Shown here: positions 46,060 to 55,600 of the stretch, in pieces
How the letters are laid out: every line of letters begins with the position of its first letter
Position numbering within the stretch: the first letter of the stretch is position 1
NCBI GenBank assembly: GCA_944322885.1
Contig: CALUQH010000005.1
Span: forward strand, 25,197 to 89,196
Source of the DNA: Candidatus Gastranaerophilales bacterium
GTDB taxonomy: Bacteria; Cyanobacteriota; Vampirovibrionia; Gastranaerophilales; Gastranaerophilaceae
Reading direction: 5' to 3'
DNA length: 64,000 nucleotides
Notes under the pieces: generated by a model
What the model was told of the DNA's origin: nothing
Database searches by the model: none
What the model saw: only the letters and a program-made list of their open reading frames with translations
Program-made: the position numbers and the translations under genes

Positions 46060-46520
46060 TATCTTCTGTATTCACAGACAAAAACCAATCTCTGAGATGT
46101 AATATCAGTTTCAGGAGTTAAAGGAACTGTATTCCCGTATTCATTTTGTACTCCCACAATCTCGCATATATATTTATCGGAAATTCCCTGTTCCGGAGGA
46201 TTATCATAATTGTTACGGGGAGCAGAACGCATATCATTCAACTGCATTTCCAAACCGTCAATTCTGGAAGATAAGTGACGTTCAATATTACGTACTTCAT
46301 CAGTAACATTCATCAAGTGTTCTTCCATATATCTGTTATTATCATTCTCAGGAGAAGAATTTTCCTGAATACTTATATCATCTTCTTGTTTTTGTAATTC
46401 TTTATTATCATTTTCGTATTTGTTGACAAGCATAGGAGCACTGAAAATCATACCTACTGCAAGTATGATAACAAGCACTATTGCATAACCCATTGTGGAA
46501 AGCCCAGATCTTTTTTTCAT
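46059..46520 (-). CDS. Single-pass membrane hypothetical protein
   Basis: 153 residues. A basic N-terminus and one membrane helix (YAIVLVIILAVGMIFSAPML, about 12-31), then a Glu/Asn-rich coiled-coil-like region (RYMEEHLMNVTDEVRNIERH) and a C-terminal strand-rich part with two Cys. Topology predicts the C-terminal domain outside the cytoplasm. ATG with AGGATGG upstream. Function unknown. Confidence 0.6.
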   Translation of the reverse strand: MKKRSGLSTMGYAIVLVIILAVGMIFSAPMLVNKYENDNKELQKQEDDISIQENSSPENDNNRYMEEHLMNVTDEVRNIERHLSSRIDGLEMQLNDMRSAPRNNYDNPPEQGISDKYICEIVGVQNEYGNTVPLTPETDITSQRLVFVCEYRR

Positions 46521-46616
46521 TAAACCATCCTTTTTTTGCTAATGATAACATAGAATACTAAGTTGTTCAAGTAAAAACAAATTTATAAATCTACATTTAA
46601 TTACTATGGCAGGTAG

Positions 46617-46644
46617 TTACAAATATTAAATATTGTGCTAGAAT
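46617..46644 (+). promoter_or_regulatory. Promoter of the 46683 gene
   Basis: TTACAA (46617-46622), 16-bp spacer, TAGAAT (46639-46644) with an extended TGC before the -10. Confidence 0.55.
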
Positions 46645-46682
46645 ATTAATGTAAAACAAAATGAATAAGAAGGGAAAATATA

Positions 46683-47180
46683 ATGAATAAACTTAAGGTA
46701 TTTGTTTTAATATTAGCAGTTGTTGCTGGTATAAGCGGGTATGCACAGACGTCAGGGACATTAATCGTCAATACAAATATCCCCGTAAACAGTAAAAACA
46801 CCGTTTCATATATGGTTGTCAACCCTTTGGATGTTGTTGCCAGACCTAACTTCTATATGAACAAAAATATTAAAATTAAAGCAAAGTTTGACAAATTTTC
46901 AACACTCGGACTCGATTATAAACCGGCAATGAGAAGTTCCGAAAAATATATTTCTTTTTTAATTCAGCGTCCGGATATTACAGATCATAACATACCGCTT
47001 TCAGAACTTAAAATATTCTTAAACAGAGATGAAGCTGAAAAGCATATTGATTTGAATTCAGGCGATGTAGTCGAATTTTCAGGTAAAGTTTTTTCAAACG
47101 CACTGGGAGATGCGTGGATGGATGTTGATAAATTTACCGTAATCAGCACAAAACCTAAAAACGAAACAGAAACAAAATAA
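46683..47180 (+). CDS. Secreted hypothetical protein with OB-like domain
   Basis: 165 residues with a clear signal peptide (LKVFVLILAVVAGISGYAQ, cleavage after YAQ or nearby). The mature part reads as a small beta barrel: NPLDVVARPNFYMNKNIKIK, SGDVVEFSGKVFS, GDAWMDVDKFTV, a pattern of nucleic-acid- or ligand-binding OB folds. Periplasmic. AGAAGGG lies upstream. 25 bp before the GH57 gene and probably cotranscribed; no known functional link. Confidence 0.6.
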   Translation: MNKLKVFVLILAVVAGISGYAQTSGTLIVNTNIPVNSKNTVSYMVVNPLDVVARPNFYMNKNIKIKAKFDKFSTLGLDYKPAMRSSEKYISFLIQRPDITDHNIPLSELKIFLNRDEAEKHIDLNSGDVVEFSGKVFSNALGDAWMDVDKFTVISTKPKNETETK

Positions 47181-47205
47181 AAAACTTTATTAACGGAGTT
47201 AAGAT

Positions 47206-49704
47206 ATGAGCAATAAGAAAAATGATATATTTTTGACAATCCATGGCCACTTTTATCAACCGCCGAGAGAAAATCCCTGGCTGGAAGCTATTGAATTGCA
47301 AGACAGTGCAGCTCCTTTCCACGATTGGAATGAAAGAATTAATCAGGAGTGTTATAACCCGAATTCTGTCTCAAAAATTGTTGACAGCAGAAACAGAATT
47401 CTGGATGTTGTAAACAATTATGAATATATCAGCTATAACTTCGGTCCCACTCTTCTCTCATGGATGGAGCATTATGCGCCTCTCACATATGAAAGAATAA
47501 TTAAAGCTGATATTGAAAGTATCGCAGAACACAGCGGGCACGGAAATGCTATTGCTCAAGTCTACAACCATATTATAATGCCGCTGGCAAATGAACACGA
47601 TAAAGAAACACAGATAAAATGGGGCATACGTGACTTTGAGTACAGGTTCGGCAGAAAACCGGAAGGCATGTGGCTAGCTGAAACTGCGGTAGATGATGAT
47701 ACCTTAAGACTTCTGGAAGCAAACGGAATTAAATTTACGGTACTTTCTCCATATCAAGCCGAAAAGTTTAAAAAAGCCGGCGACAAGGATTGGACAGACG
47801 TAAGCTGGGGCAATATTGATCCTGCAAGGTCTTATAAATACAATATCAAATCTGCACCGGGGAAATCAATAGATCTGTTCTTCTATGACGGAGCAATATC
47901 CCGCTCGGTTGCTTTTGACGAACTATTGAAGGACGGCAACAAATTTAGTAAACGTTTAAAAGAAGGTGTTTCAGACTGCAGGGATTATCCCCAGCTTGTA
48001 CATATCGCAACGGACGGTGAAAGCTACGGCCACCATACAAAATTCGGCGATATGGCATTAGCTTATGTATTAAAAATTAAAGCAAAAGATGAAGGCTTTA
48101 CTATAACAAATTACGGCGAATATCTTGAAAAATACAGAAGCGACTGTGAAGTTGAAATTAAACAGGCCTCAAGCTGGAGTTGTTTCCACGGTGTCGGCAG
48201 ATGGAAAGAAGATTGCGGCTGTTCAACAGGCGGACATCCCGGCTGGAATCAGCAGTGGAGAAAACCATTAAGAGAAGCACTTGATTACCTGAGGGATGAA
48301 CTCGTTACCGTATTTGAGCAGTGCGGCAAAAAATATTTCAATGATGTTTGGAATGTCAGAAACAAATATATTGATGTTATATTAGACCGCGGAGATATGA
48401 ATGTAAAAAATTTCCAGCATGAAAACTTTTTACCCGACTTGTCCGATGAGGATAAAGTACATGCAATGGAGCTTCTTGAAATACAACGCCAAACAATGTT
48501 GATGTACACAAGCTGCGGTTGGTTTTTCTCTGAAATTTCAGGTATTGAAACCGTCCAGATAATGAAATATGCAGCACGTGCAATGCAGCTTGCTTCAAGG
48601 TTTACAGACAAAAATCTGGAAGAGAACTTTTTAAATATTCTGTCTCAGGCAAAAAGCAATATTCCAGAACATGGAACAGGAAAAGATATCTTTGAAAGGT
48701 TTGTAAAACCATCAATAGTTACAACAAAACAGATTGCAAGTCTGTGGGCGCTTTCCTCTCTTTATGAGGATTTTGAAGATGAAGAGCAGGTTTATTGCTA
48801 CACAATAACAAAAAAAGATTACAAACGTGTTCATAAGGGTACATCTACATTTGTTGTAGGCCATATTGAAATTCAATCAAAAATTACTCTTCAAAAATCC
48901 AACTTGATTTTTGCTTTAATGCAATATGCAGGAGGAGACTTCCATTGTGCAATTAAAGAATATTCAGATGATTTGGAATATAACAAGCTCAAAAATGATC
49001 TTATTAAAGTATATCTGATGAATACGATAACAGAGATAATAAGAGCTATGGATGAATATTTCGGAAAAGAATATTTTACTCTTAAAGACATATTCATAGA
49101 AGAAAGAAGAAAAATTCTGCAAATACTGTTGAAAGGAAAACTTGCAAAATTCGCTCAAATATACCAGCAGATGTATGACGATGGCAAAGGCGCTATATAT
49201 AATCTTCAAGGACTCGGACTTAAAATTCCCGATGAATTTAAAATATCCGCGGCTTATGCACTGAGTCATAAATTCAATGATATCGTTGCTCATTCAGGCG
49301 GTTTCCTTGATGAAGATATGATACAACAGGCAATAGATATAAATTTTGAAGCTAAAAGGATTGATATTACACTTGATAAGAAAAATTCAAATATTATATT
49401 CAGTAAAAAAATTCTTCAAAACGTAAACAGGCTTGTTCACAGTTTCGAGATTCAGCAGGCCGAAGTGATTTTAGAAATCTTTGATACTGTTGAAAAACTT
49501 GAACTTCAAGTTGATATTGCAGAAGCTCAAAATACCTATTTTGCAAAAATTTATCACAGAATAGGAGATATACTGGAATCCGATTTCAGCAGTAAAAATT
49601 CCGCAAACAAAAGATTTGTTGAAATGCTTCTTGATATCGGGGCCAAATTAAATATCAATACGGAATTTTACCAGAAAAAACTGGATAAATTACTGCTTCA
49701 ATAA
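47206..49704 (+). CDS. GH57-type glycoside hydrolase with DUF3536
   Basis: 832 residues. N-terminal GH57 barrel: FLTIHGHFYQPPRENPW, YNFGPTLLSWME, GMWLAETAVDDDTL (probable nucleophile Glu) and VHIATDGESYGHHTKFGD (probable acid/base region), then SSWSCFHGVGRWKEDCGC. The C-terminal 400 residues are the helical DUF3536 part. No signal peptide, so cytosolic; probably acts on alpha-glucan storage polymer, as relatives in cyanobacteria are thought to, but the substrate is unproven. Second of a two-gene unit. Confidence 0.85.
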   Translation: MSNKKNDIFLTIHGHFYQPPRENPWLEAIELQDSAAPFHDWNERINQECYNPNSVSKIVDSRNRILDVVNNYEYISYNFGPTLLSWMEHYAPLTYERIIKADIESIAEHSGHGNAIAQVYNHIIMPLANEHDKETQIKWGIRDFEYRFGRKPEGMWLAETAVDDDTLRLLEANGIKFTVLSPYQAEKFKKAGDKDWTDVSWGNIDPARSYKYNIKSAPGKSIDLFFYDGAISRSVAFDELLKDGNKFSKRLKEGVSDCRDYPQLVHIATDGESYGHHTKFGDMALAYVLKIKAKDEGFTITNYGEYLEKYRSDCEVEIKQASSWSCFHGVGRWKEDCGCSTGGHPGWNQQWRKPLREALDYLRDELVTVFEQCGKKYFNDVWNVRNKYIDVILDRGDMNVKNFQHENFLPDLSDEDKVHAMELLEIQRQTMLMYTSCGWFFSEISGIETVQIMKYAARAMQLASRFTDKNLEENFLNILSQAKSNIPEHGTGKDIFERFVKPSIVTTKQIASLWALSSLYEDFEDEEQVYCYTITKKDYKRVHKGTSTFVVGHIEIQSKITLQKSNLIFALMQYAGGDFHCAIKEYSDDLEYNKLKNDLIKVYLMNTITEIIRAMDEYFGKEYFTLKDIFIEERRKILQILLKGKLAKFAQIYQQMYDDGKGAIYNLQGLGLKIPDEFKISAAYALSHKFNDIVAHSGGFLDEDMIQQAIDINFEAKRIDITLDKKNSNIIFSKKILQNVNRLVHSFEIQQAEVILEIFDTVEKLELQVDIAEAQNTYFAKIYHRIGDILESDFSSKNSANKRFVEMLLDIGAKLNINTEFYQKKLDKLLLQ

Positions 49705-49707
49705 GCA

Positions 49708-50289
49708 TTACCAGTTTTCGGAGCCGTATTTTTTATACAAATCAATATTTTTATGGATTTTATGCCGTACAGCTTCAATCTTTTTTAAGGTTTCCGGCTC
49801 TTTGGTACGTTTTGCAAGAAGCTCCAATTCAAGCAATTCTTCTTTAGAACGTCTGATTTTTTGCTTGTCCTCTTCTCTTTTCCAGAAAAGCCATCCTTCA
49901 AATCCGCACCCTGGAGGAACAATTGCCCATGGAGATGAAGGGAAATAACGACAAAGAGTCGGACGGTTTTCGTAATTTCCGCATAAATTGTCTGCCTGTA
50001 AATATTTACAACGGTAAAAAGTCATATCCTTTTCAACATAGTTCCCGTCATCTTTTAATCTGCTTATAATATTATCAACAATTCCTGCATCAACTTTTCT
50101 TGCTTCATAAATAGATTTGTATGGTACAAATATTGACAAAAAATCAATTGCACCCTGATCACCATCTTTGGCCATTTGTTTTAATTTTTCATAAGGCATA
50201 GGTGCCGTAACCACACGGCAACATTTTCCACACATTTTACAAAGGTGCTGCGGACGTTTTGATAAATAATTTTCTTCGTAAGAGCCCAT
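49708..50289 (-). CDS. YkgJ-family cysteine cluster protein 1
   Basis: 193 residues with the Cys pattern of the YkgJ/CxxCxxCC group: CKMCGKCCR near residue 18, then CKYLQADNLCGNYENRP and the CRYFPSSPW segment. Thought to bind an Fe-S cluster or zinc; function not established. A charged C-terminal helix follows. A second, divergent member is at 55.6 kb. Convergent with the GH57 gene, 3 bp apart. Confidence 0.8.
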   Translation of the reverse strand: MGSYEENYLSKRPQHLCKMCGKCCRVVTAPMPYEKLKQMAKDGDQGAIDFLSIFVPYKSIYEARKVDAGIVDNIISRLKDDGNYVEKDMTFYRCKYLQADNLCGNYENRPTLCRYFPSSPWAIVPPGCGFEGWLFWKREEDKQKIRRSKEELLELELLAKRTKEPETLKKIEAVRHKIHKNIDLYKKYGSENW

Positions 50290-50410
50290 AATTTAATTAT
50301 AGCTATCATGGAAAATTATAAAAAATTATGTAATATTTCTTAAAAAAAAAGCAATAAATTAAAACAAAATTACTTTATTTATATAAGGTAGAAGTAAAAG
50401 GCAGTTTTAT

Positions 50411-51238
50411 ATGCAAAGTTCTGTAGGACAGCAAAATATACAGCAAAGTGTTATTCCACAAAATACACAGTATCAAACAGCACCTGTTCAACAGCCAACA
50501 GTACAAACTCAAGCTGTTCAACAGGCACAACCTTATGTATGTTCTCCTCAATATCAACAGCCTCAAAATCAAAATGTTCAGGTTCCGAATTATTCAGGAG
50601 TAAATATTCAGATATTTAATCCTTCAGTTACTCCTCCCGGAGCAACTGCACCTGTTTATAATGTAAATGCGCCGAATTACGGAACAAATCCGGTAAGCGG
50701 ATGCTATCCTTCAGGATACTATACTAATAATTGGGCAAATCCTGCAAACAATAACAGCAACAACAGTAATAATACAAATACAACAACAAATACTTCCGAA
50801 ACAACAAAAAGTGACAAGAAAACCGAAAAACGTGAAATTGTTCAGCTGACTGATGATTATATCAGAAATCTTGAGAACTATTTAAACAGTCAGGATAAAG
50901 AAATTAGGCTAATGGGTGCAAAAGAAGTAGTTGCAAGACTCGATGAAGACCATTCACGAAAAGATGACAAAGCTTTAAACGCATTAATTAATAAAATGCT
51001 TCAGGATCCATATTCTCCCGTAAAACTTCTTGCAATGGGTGCGCTGGATTCAAGAATAGCAACCGGTGATGCATTTACTGTCGGACTTCTGACACAAATG
51101 CAAAACTCAAAAGCAGGATACGGTCAGGATGCACTTCAAGCATCAAATATACTCCTGAAAATGTCAGGCCAAAAAGTTGAAAAGGAATTTGAAGTAAAAG
51201 ACAATAAAAAAAGTACACAGAAAACCGAAACAAAATAG
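50411..51238 (+). CDS. Gln/Asn-rich protein with HEAT-like domain
   Basis: 275 residues. The first 130 are low complexity, rich in Gln, Asn, Pro and Tyr (QQSVIPQNTQYQTAPVQQ; NNNSNNSNNTNTTTN) and probably disordered. The rest is helical with HEAT/armadillo-like periodicity (EIRLMGAKEVVARLDED, PVKLLAMGALDSRIATG). No signal peptide. There is no ribosome-binding site near ATG 50411; GGTAGAAG is 18 nt away. 7 bp before a small membrane protein gene, so they are likely cotranscribed. Function unknown. Confidence 0.6.
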   Translation: MQSSVGQQNIQQSVIPQNTQYQTAPVQQPTVQTQAVQQAQPYVCSPQYQQPQNQNVQVPNYSGVNIQIFNPSVTPPGATAPVYNVNAPNYGTNPVSGCYPSGYYTNNWANPANNNSNNSNNTNTTTNTSETTKSDKKTEKREIVQLTDDYIRNLENYLNSQDKEIRLMGAKEVVARLDEDHSRKDDKALNALINKMLQDPYSPVKLLAMGALDSRIATGDAFTVGLLTQMQNSKAGYGQDALQASNILLKMSGQKVEKEFEVKDNKKSTQKTETK

Positions 51239-51245
51239 GTAAAAA

Positions 51246-51722
51246 ATGAGTATCAAAACAGCATTAACATCAGTAAAAAGTAATTTTACAAAATATATCG
51301 CCAAAGGTGCAGGTATAGCAGCACTTGGTATTGTTGCCTATGATGCTCATATTGTAGGCAAACTTCAATCGGATGTATATTCAAAATCAAGAGATGCAAA
51401 TGCCGGTATAAGGGCATTTGACAATACTCAATATCTGACAAGCCCGAGCGTTACAACATCAAATTTAAAAAAGACAGTATTCAGATGGGAAGTAGATAAT
51501 AATCTCCGAACATTTGTAAATTCTGCACTGGGATATTTTAAAGGCTTCGGTTCAATGCTTGTTGACAGTGTTGTTCCATTTGGCCTGGGTCTTGGCGCAT
51601 TGCTGGGCAAAGGTAAATGGTCAAAAGGTTCAGCAATTGGTCTTGGTATATATGGAGTTGTTAAACTATTTAAAGATGTTTTTGGATTTGGACAATATAA
51701 CGATTTAAACAAAAAATTCTAA
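51246..51722 (+). CDS. Small glycine-rich membrane-associated hypothetical protein
   Basis: 158 residues. A possible membrane segment near 20-35 (AKGAGIAALGIVAYDAH) and a Gly-rich hydrophobic stretch later (VVPFGLGLGALLGKGKW, GSAIGLGIYGVVKLF). No family recognised. It follows the HEAT-like gene by 7 bp and ends 1 bp from convergent trmD. Confidence 0.55.
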   Translation: MSIKTALTSVKSNFTKYIAKGAGIAALGIVAYDAHIVGKLQSDVYSKSRDANAGIRAFDNTQYLTSPSVTTSNLKKTVFRWEVDNNLRTFVNSALGYFKGFGSMLVDSVVPFGLGLGALLGKGKWSKGSAIGLGIYGVVKLFKDVFGFGQYNDLNKKF

Positions 51723-51723
51723 T

Positions 51724-52419
51724 TCATTGTTCTTTATTCTCAAGCCATTTATTATACACATCAGGACGTTTTAATTTTGTACGTTCTATACTTTTTTGAA
51801 GTCTGAATTCATTTATATCTTTGTGATTACCGTTTAACAATACATCAGGCACCTTTAAGCCCCTGTATTCACGCGGTCTTGTGTAATGCGGATATTCTAA
51901 AAGCCCGTTAGAAAAACTATCCTCATCCGCCGATTCTATTTTCCCTAAAGTACCTTCAAGCTTTCTGCTTACCGCATCAATAAGACATAAGGCAGGCAGC
52001 TCTCCGCCTGTCAGCACAAAATCCCCGAGTGAGATTTCTCTGGGTTTTATAATTTCTCTTATTCTCTCGTCAAAACCTTCATAATGCCCGCAAAGCAGAA
52101 TAATTTGTTCATACCCTGAAAGTTCATTCACAATATTATCATTTAACGGTTCTCCCTGCGGAGAAAGCATTATAGTTGCACAACTTTCGCATTGTTTTAT
52201 ACTTTCATAAGCATCAACATAGGGCTGCGGCATCAAAACCATTCCTGCCCCGCCGCCATAAGGGGTATCATCAACTTTTTTGTGTTTATCAAGCGTGAAA
52301 TCTCTTGGGTTAATTGCATTAACTTTTATTATCCCTGCTTGAACAGCGCGTTTTAAAATACTGAAACTGCAATAATTTTCAATCATTTCAGGGAAAAGAG
52401 AAAGAACGTCAAAAATCAT
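51724..52419 (-). CDS. trmD: tRNA (guanine37-N1)-methyltransferase
   Basis: SPOUT enzyme methylating G37 of tRNAs reading CNN codons, preventing frameshifts. 231 residues, beginning MIFDVLSLFPEMIENYC; SAM-knot motifs IILLCGHYEGFDERI and SLGDFVLTGGELPAL, and the C-terminal GNHKDINEFR. Overlaps the rimM stop by 4 bp (ATGA). Last gene of a three-gene unit. Confidence 0.96.
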   Translation of the reverse strand: MIFDVLSLFPEMIENYCSFSILKRAVQAGIIKVNAINPRDFTLDKHKKVDDTPYGGGAGMVLMPQPYVDAYESIKQCESCATIMLSPQGEPLNDNIVNELSGYEQIILLCGHYEGFDERIREIIKPREISLGDFVLTGGELPALCLIDAVSRKLEGTLGKIESADEDSFSNGLLEYPHYTRPREYRGLKVPDVLLNGNHKDINEFRLQKSIERTKLKRPDVYNKWLENKEQ

Positions 52420-52928
52420 TCTACTAATCCCTCAATATTATTAATTACGATTTTCTTATCTTTGATGCTTACGTCCGTAACGATAGCTTTCACAAACGGT
52501 ATAAGAACAATCTTTTTTGAATTTGTTTTAACCGAAAGTAAATCACTTGCACCGTTATTGGAAACACCGACAACAAACCCGAGTTTTTTATTGTTTTCAT
52601 CAAAGACTTCAAGGCTTACAAGTTCATCTATCAGAAATTCATCTTCTTCAAGATTTTCTCTTATTGTTTCTTCTTCGACATAAAGAAACGCGCCCTTATA
52701 TTCCATCAACTCATTAATGGAATTTATTCCTTCAAACTTCACAAGAGCATAATTCTTATGCAGACGAACATTTTCTATCACTAGCGGTCTGTAGTTATGA
52801 TTAACTTTAATAAAAACTTCGCTTAGCGAACAGAAAAAGTCTTCCTGATTTTTAGTAAAACCAACTTTTGCCTCGCCTTTAATTCCATGAAAGTTTAAAA
52901 TTTTACCGACAGAAATATATTTTGTCAT
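52416..52928 (-). CDS. rimM: Ribosome maturation factor RimM
   Basis: Binds uS19 during 30S head assembly. 170 residues: N-terminal domain with ISVGKILNFHGIKGEAKV and C-terminal PRC-barrel (ELVSLEVFDENNKKLGFVVG, VLIPFVKAIVTDV). Directly upstream of trmD, the classic order. Lies 3 bp after the zinc-ribbon protein gene, which occupies the place rpsP usually has. Confidence 0.94.
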   Translation of the reverse strand: MTKYISVGKILNFHGIKGEAKVGFTKNQEDFFCSLSEVFIKVNHNYRPLVIENVRLHKNYALVKFEGINSINELMEYKGAFLYVEEETIRENLEEDEFLIDELVSLEVFDENNKKLGFVVGVSNNGASDLLSVKTNSKKIVLIPFVKAIVTDVSIKDKKIVINNIEGLVE

Positions 52929-52931
52929 AAT

Positions 52932-53963
52932 TTAAGCTTCCGGAGCTTCTTCAACCTTTTTAGGTTTTCTGCCTCTTTTGGGTTTTACTTCTTCAGCCGG
53001 TTTTTCAGCTTCAACCGTTTCATCTTTAGAAGTTTCTTTTACTTCAGGTTCAGCTTTTGTTTCTTCATTTTTCTTTTTAAATTCTTCCGGCAAATCAGGT
53101 CTGTCTTGATTCCAACGGTTTAAACCCATTTGAGAACGAATAAGACCAATACCGACATGAACTCTCCACTCATCCATTTTTAACTGGGCTGCAATAATCT
53201 TATGGCATCCAATCGGCGGAAGTGGGAGTAAAGGTTCATAAAGGTTCTTAATTGCAAACAGCTGATCAGGAGAAATTGCAAGCTTTCTTTTCGGAAAAGG
53301 CAATTTCGGAAGCATCATTTTTTGCCTTACAAGATTTATTCCGAAGAATACTTTTCTCGGTTCAAGACCTATTTTTTCTCCTATTACTTCATGACAATCA
53401 GGATTTGGCAGAGGAAGCATTGCCTTATAAAGCTTTTCAATTTGTTCTAATTGCTCCTTGCTGACAAGCAACTGTTTTGGTCCTTTATTTTTAGGACGTT
53501 TATTCTGGAAGTTTGGTCTGCCACCTGGACGTCTGTTCTGGAAATTATTATTTCTGTTAAATCCGCCCTGCTGTGAACGGTAACCGCCGCCTTGAGGTCT
53601 GTTATAACCGCCTCTGTTATCGCGGTTTCTGTTATTATTGTTATTTCTGTTGTAACCGCCCTGATTATATGAACGGTTTCCGTAATTATTATTTTGATAA
53701 TTTCTTTGAGGTCTCTGATATCTTTGAGGTTCAGGGGTTCCGCCCGCGCTGTAGTATCTTGGAGGTTCTTCCGTTCCGCCGGCACTGTAACCGTTTAACG
53801 GCTCCTGAGTTGTCTGTTGTTCCGTTTTTTGTTCATCTGACGAAGGTGATGAAGGGTTAATCATCATACTTTTGTCGGGATACAAACAATCAGGACAAAT
53901 AACTCTTTTGGGGTTTTTTGTTTCAAACTCACGACCACATTTGATACACTTGTTTACATACAT
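52932..53963 (-). CDS. Zinc-ribbon, RG/N-rich protein with tandem repeats, upstream of rimM
   Basis: 343 residues in four parts. 1-30: zinc ribbon (CIKCGREF and VICPDC). 40-165: disordered, Asn/Arg/Gly/Tyr-rich (NNNNRNRDNRGGYNRPQ). 168-295: two copies of a ~60-residue unit, each with LYxxxLPLPxxxCHxxI, then a helix ending RxxM (LPLPNPDCHEVIGEKIGL and LPLPPIGCHKIIAAQLKM). 300-343: acidic, then an AT-hook-like KPKRGRKPKK. Probably an RNA-binding protein linked to ribosome or tRNA maturation, judging from its place before rimM-trmD. I do not recognise the repeat family. Confidence 0.65.
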   Translation of the reverse strand: MYVNKCIKCGREFETKNPKRVICPDCLYPDKSMMINPSSPSSDEQKTEQQTTQEPLNGYSAGGTEEPPRYYSAGGTPEPQRYQRPQRNYQNNNYGNRSYNQGGYNRNNNNNRNRDNRGGYNRPQGGGYRSQQGGFNRNNNFQNRRPGGRPNFQNKRPKNKGPKQLLVSKEQLEQIEKLYKAMLPLPNPDCHEVIGEKIGLEPRKVFFGINLVRQKMMLPKLPFPKRKLAISPDQLFAIKNLYEPLLPLPPIGCHKIIAAQLKMDEWRVHVGIGLIRSQMGLNRWNQDRPDLPEEFKKKNEETKAEPEVKETSKDETVEAEKPAEEVKPKRGRKPKKVEEAPEA

Positions 53964-54071
53964 AATGAAAGCCTCTTAATTAAAAAAATAATAACGTAAT
54001 TCCGGGTTAATAAAAGATAAGAATTTCTCCTCAGTAAAAAAATCGATTTCTAACTCTATATCAATGTATAT

Positions 54072-54100
54072 ATTATAACATGCCTGTAAAATATTTGCAA
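54072..54100 (-). promoter_or_regulatory. Promoter of the zinc-ribbon-rimM-trmD unit
   Basis: Minus strand TTGCAA (54100-54095), 17-bp spacer, TATAAT (54077-54072), leaving a 5' leader of about 100 nt. Confidence 0.7.
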
Positions 54101-54109
54101 GTACCATGG

Positions 54110-54547
54110 CTATTTTTCAAGAAAAAATGTTACAGGGCCGTCATTTATAAGCTCTATATCCATCATTGCGCGGAATTTACCGGTCTTAACGGGGATATCT
54201 GCTTCTTCCATACATTTAATAAAATATTCGTATAAGTCAACAGCTTTTTCCGGCGCTGCAGCATTGTCAAAAGACGGACGCGTACCTTTTTTACAGTCAC
54301 CGCAAAGGGTAAATTGCGAAACAACAAGAATTTCACCATTTACATCTTTGACGGAAAGATTCATTTTTTCATTTTCATCTTCAAAAATTCTCAAAACAGA
54401 AATTTTTTGAGCAAGCTTTTCAGCATTTTCCTTTTCATCTGTTTTTTCTACCCCGAGAAAGACAAGTATGCCTTTGTTGATATAAGAATAAAGCTGATTA
54501 TCTATTGTAACCGAGGCGCTTTTGACACGCTGAATTAATGCTTTCAT
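54110..54547 (-). CDS. dtd: D-aminoacyl-tRNA deacylase
   Basis: Removes D-amino acids mischarged on tRNA. 145 residues beginning MKALIQRVKSASVTIDN; the two catalytic signatures are VVSQFTLCGDCKKGTRPSF and PVKTGKFRAMMDIELINDGPVT. The second normally has NGPVT, and Asp replaces Asn here. Start overlaps the rlmN stop by one base. Confidence 0.95.
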   Translation of the reverse strand: MKALIQRVKSASVTIDNQLYSYINKGILVFLGVEKTDEKENAEKLAQKISVLRIFEDENEKMNLSVKDVNGEILVVSQFTLCGDCKKGTRPSFDNAAAPEKAVDLYEYFIKCMEEADIPVKTGKFRAMMDIELINDGPVTFFLEK

Positions 54548-55569
54548 CAGTTTTTAACCCTTCCGCTCAACTGTCCGCAGGCAGCATCAATATCTGCCCC
54601 GCGCTCCAGTCTTACCGTAACCTTTTTCCCTGACTGCTCTAACAGAGATTTAAAGCGCATTATTGAATTGTTTGAAGGCTTTTGATAATCATTTTTCTCT
54701 GTCGGATTATAAGGTATCAAATTCACATTACATTTTAAGTCATGGAGATAAGAAACAAGCTCTTTAACACTTTCCAATGTATCATTCAAATCCTTTATAA
54801 GAAGATACTCAACAGTTATTCTTCTGCCTGTCTTTTCAATGTAAGTTTTCAGGGCTTTTTTCAACTCCGGCATAGGATATTTGTCTTCGATTTTCATTAA
54901 TTTTCTTCTTACATCGTGATTCGGTGCATGCAGAGATATAGCTAAGGTTGACTGCATATCAAGCTCGGCGAGGCTGTTTATACCCGGTATTATACCTGAT
55001 GTCGAAACAGTCAGACGTCTTGCGCCGATTTGGAAGTTTTCATTAAAAATTTCCATTGCTTTCAAAACGTTATCAAGATTTAAAAGCGGCTCACCCTGCC
55101 CCATAAAAACAACATTAGTCACTTTTAATCCTGTATCTCTTTGAATTGTCAAAACCTGTTCTATAATCTCTTTATACGTAAGGTTTCTAATAAATCCGCG
55201 TTTACCCGTAGCACAGAAAGAACAATTAACGGCACATCCGACTTGAGAGCTTACGCATGCCGTCAAATTTGCTCTATTATCAAAACGCATTAAAACTGTT
55301 TCTACACACTCGCCGTCAGGATATTCAAGAAGATATTTCAAAGTACCGTCAGCACTTTCCTGTTTAACTTTGATTTTTGTATCGGTAACTGTCGCAACTT
55401 CTTTAAGCTGTTCTCTGAATTTAACAGACAAATCCGTCATCTCATCAATACTTTTAACGGATTTTAAATAAATCCAGTTATGAATTTGACGCGCCCTGAA
55501 TTTTGAAGCTTTTAATTCATCTGTTATTTTTTCTATTTCACTCAAACTTAAACCTGAAAGTATTTGCAC
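54547..55569 (-). CDS. rlmN: Dual-specificity rRNA/tRNA adenine C2-methyltransferase
   Basis: Radical SAM enzyme methylating A2503 of 23S rRNA and A37 of some tRNAs. 340 residues: cluster motif CAVNCSFCATGKRGF, MGQGEPLLNLDNV, STSGIIPGI and the C-terminal catalytic Cys in DIDAACGQLSG. Translationally coupled to dtd. A long purine-poor stretch lies upstream; ATG 55569 is the natural family start (MQILSGLSLSEIEK). Confidence 0.96.
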   Translation of the reverse strand: MQILSGLSLSEIEKITDELKASKFRARQIHNWIYLKSVKSIDEMTDLSVKFREQLKEVATVTDTKIKVKQESADGTLKYLLEYPDGECVETVLMRFDNRANLTACVSSQVGCAVNCSFCATGKRGFIRNLTYKEIIEQVLTIQRDTGLKVTNVVFMGQGEPLLNLDNVLKAMEIFNENFQIGARRLTVSTSGIIPGINSLAELDMQSTLAISLHAPNHDVRRKLMKIEDKYPMPELKKALKTYIEKTGRRITVEYLLIKDLNDTLESVKELVSYLHDLKCNVNLIPYNPTEKNDYQKPSNNSIMRFKSLLEQSGKKVTVRLERGADIDAACGQLSGRVKN

Positions 55570-55600
55570 AATTATATTTCCTTTAAAACTGCTTACCTTC

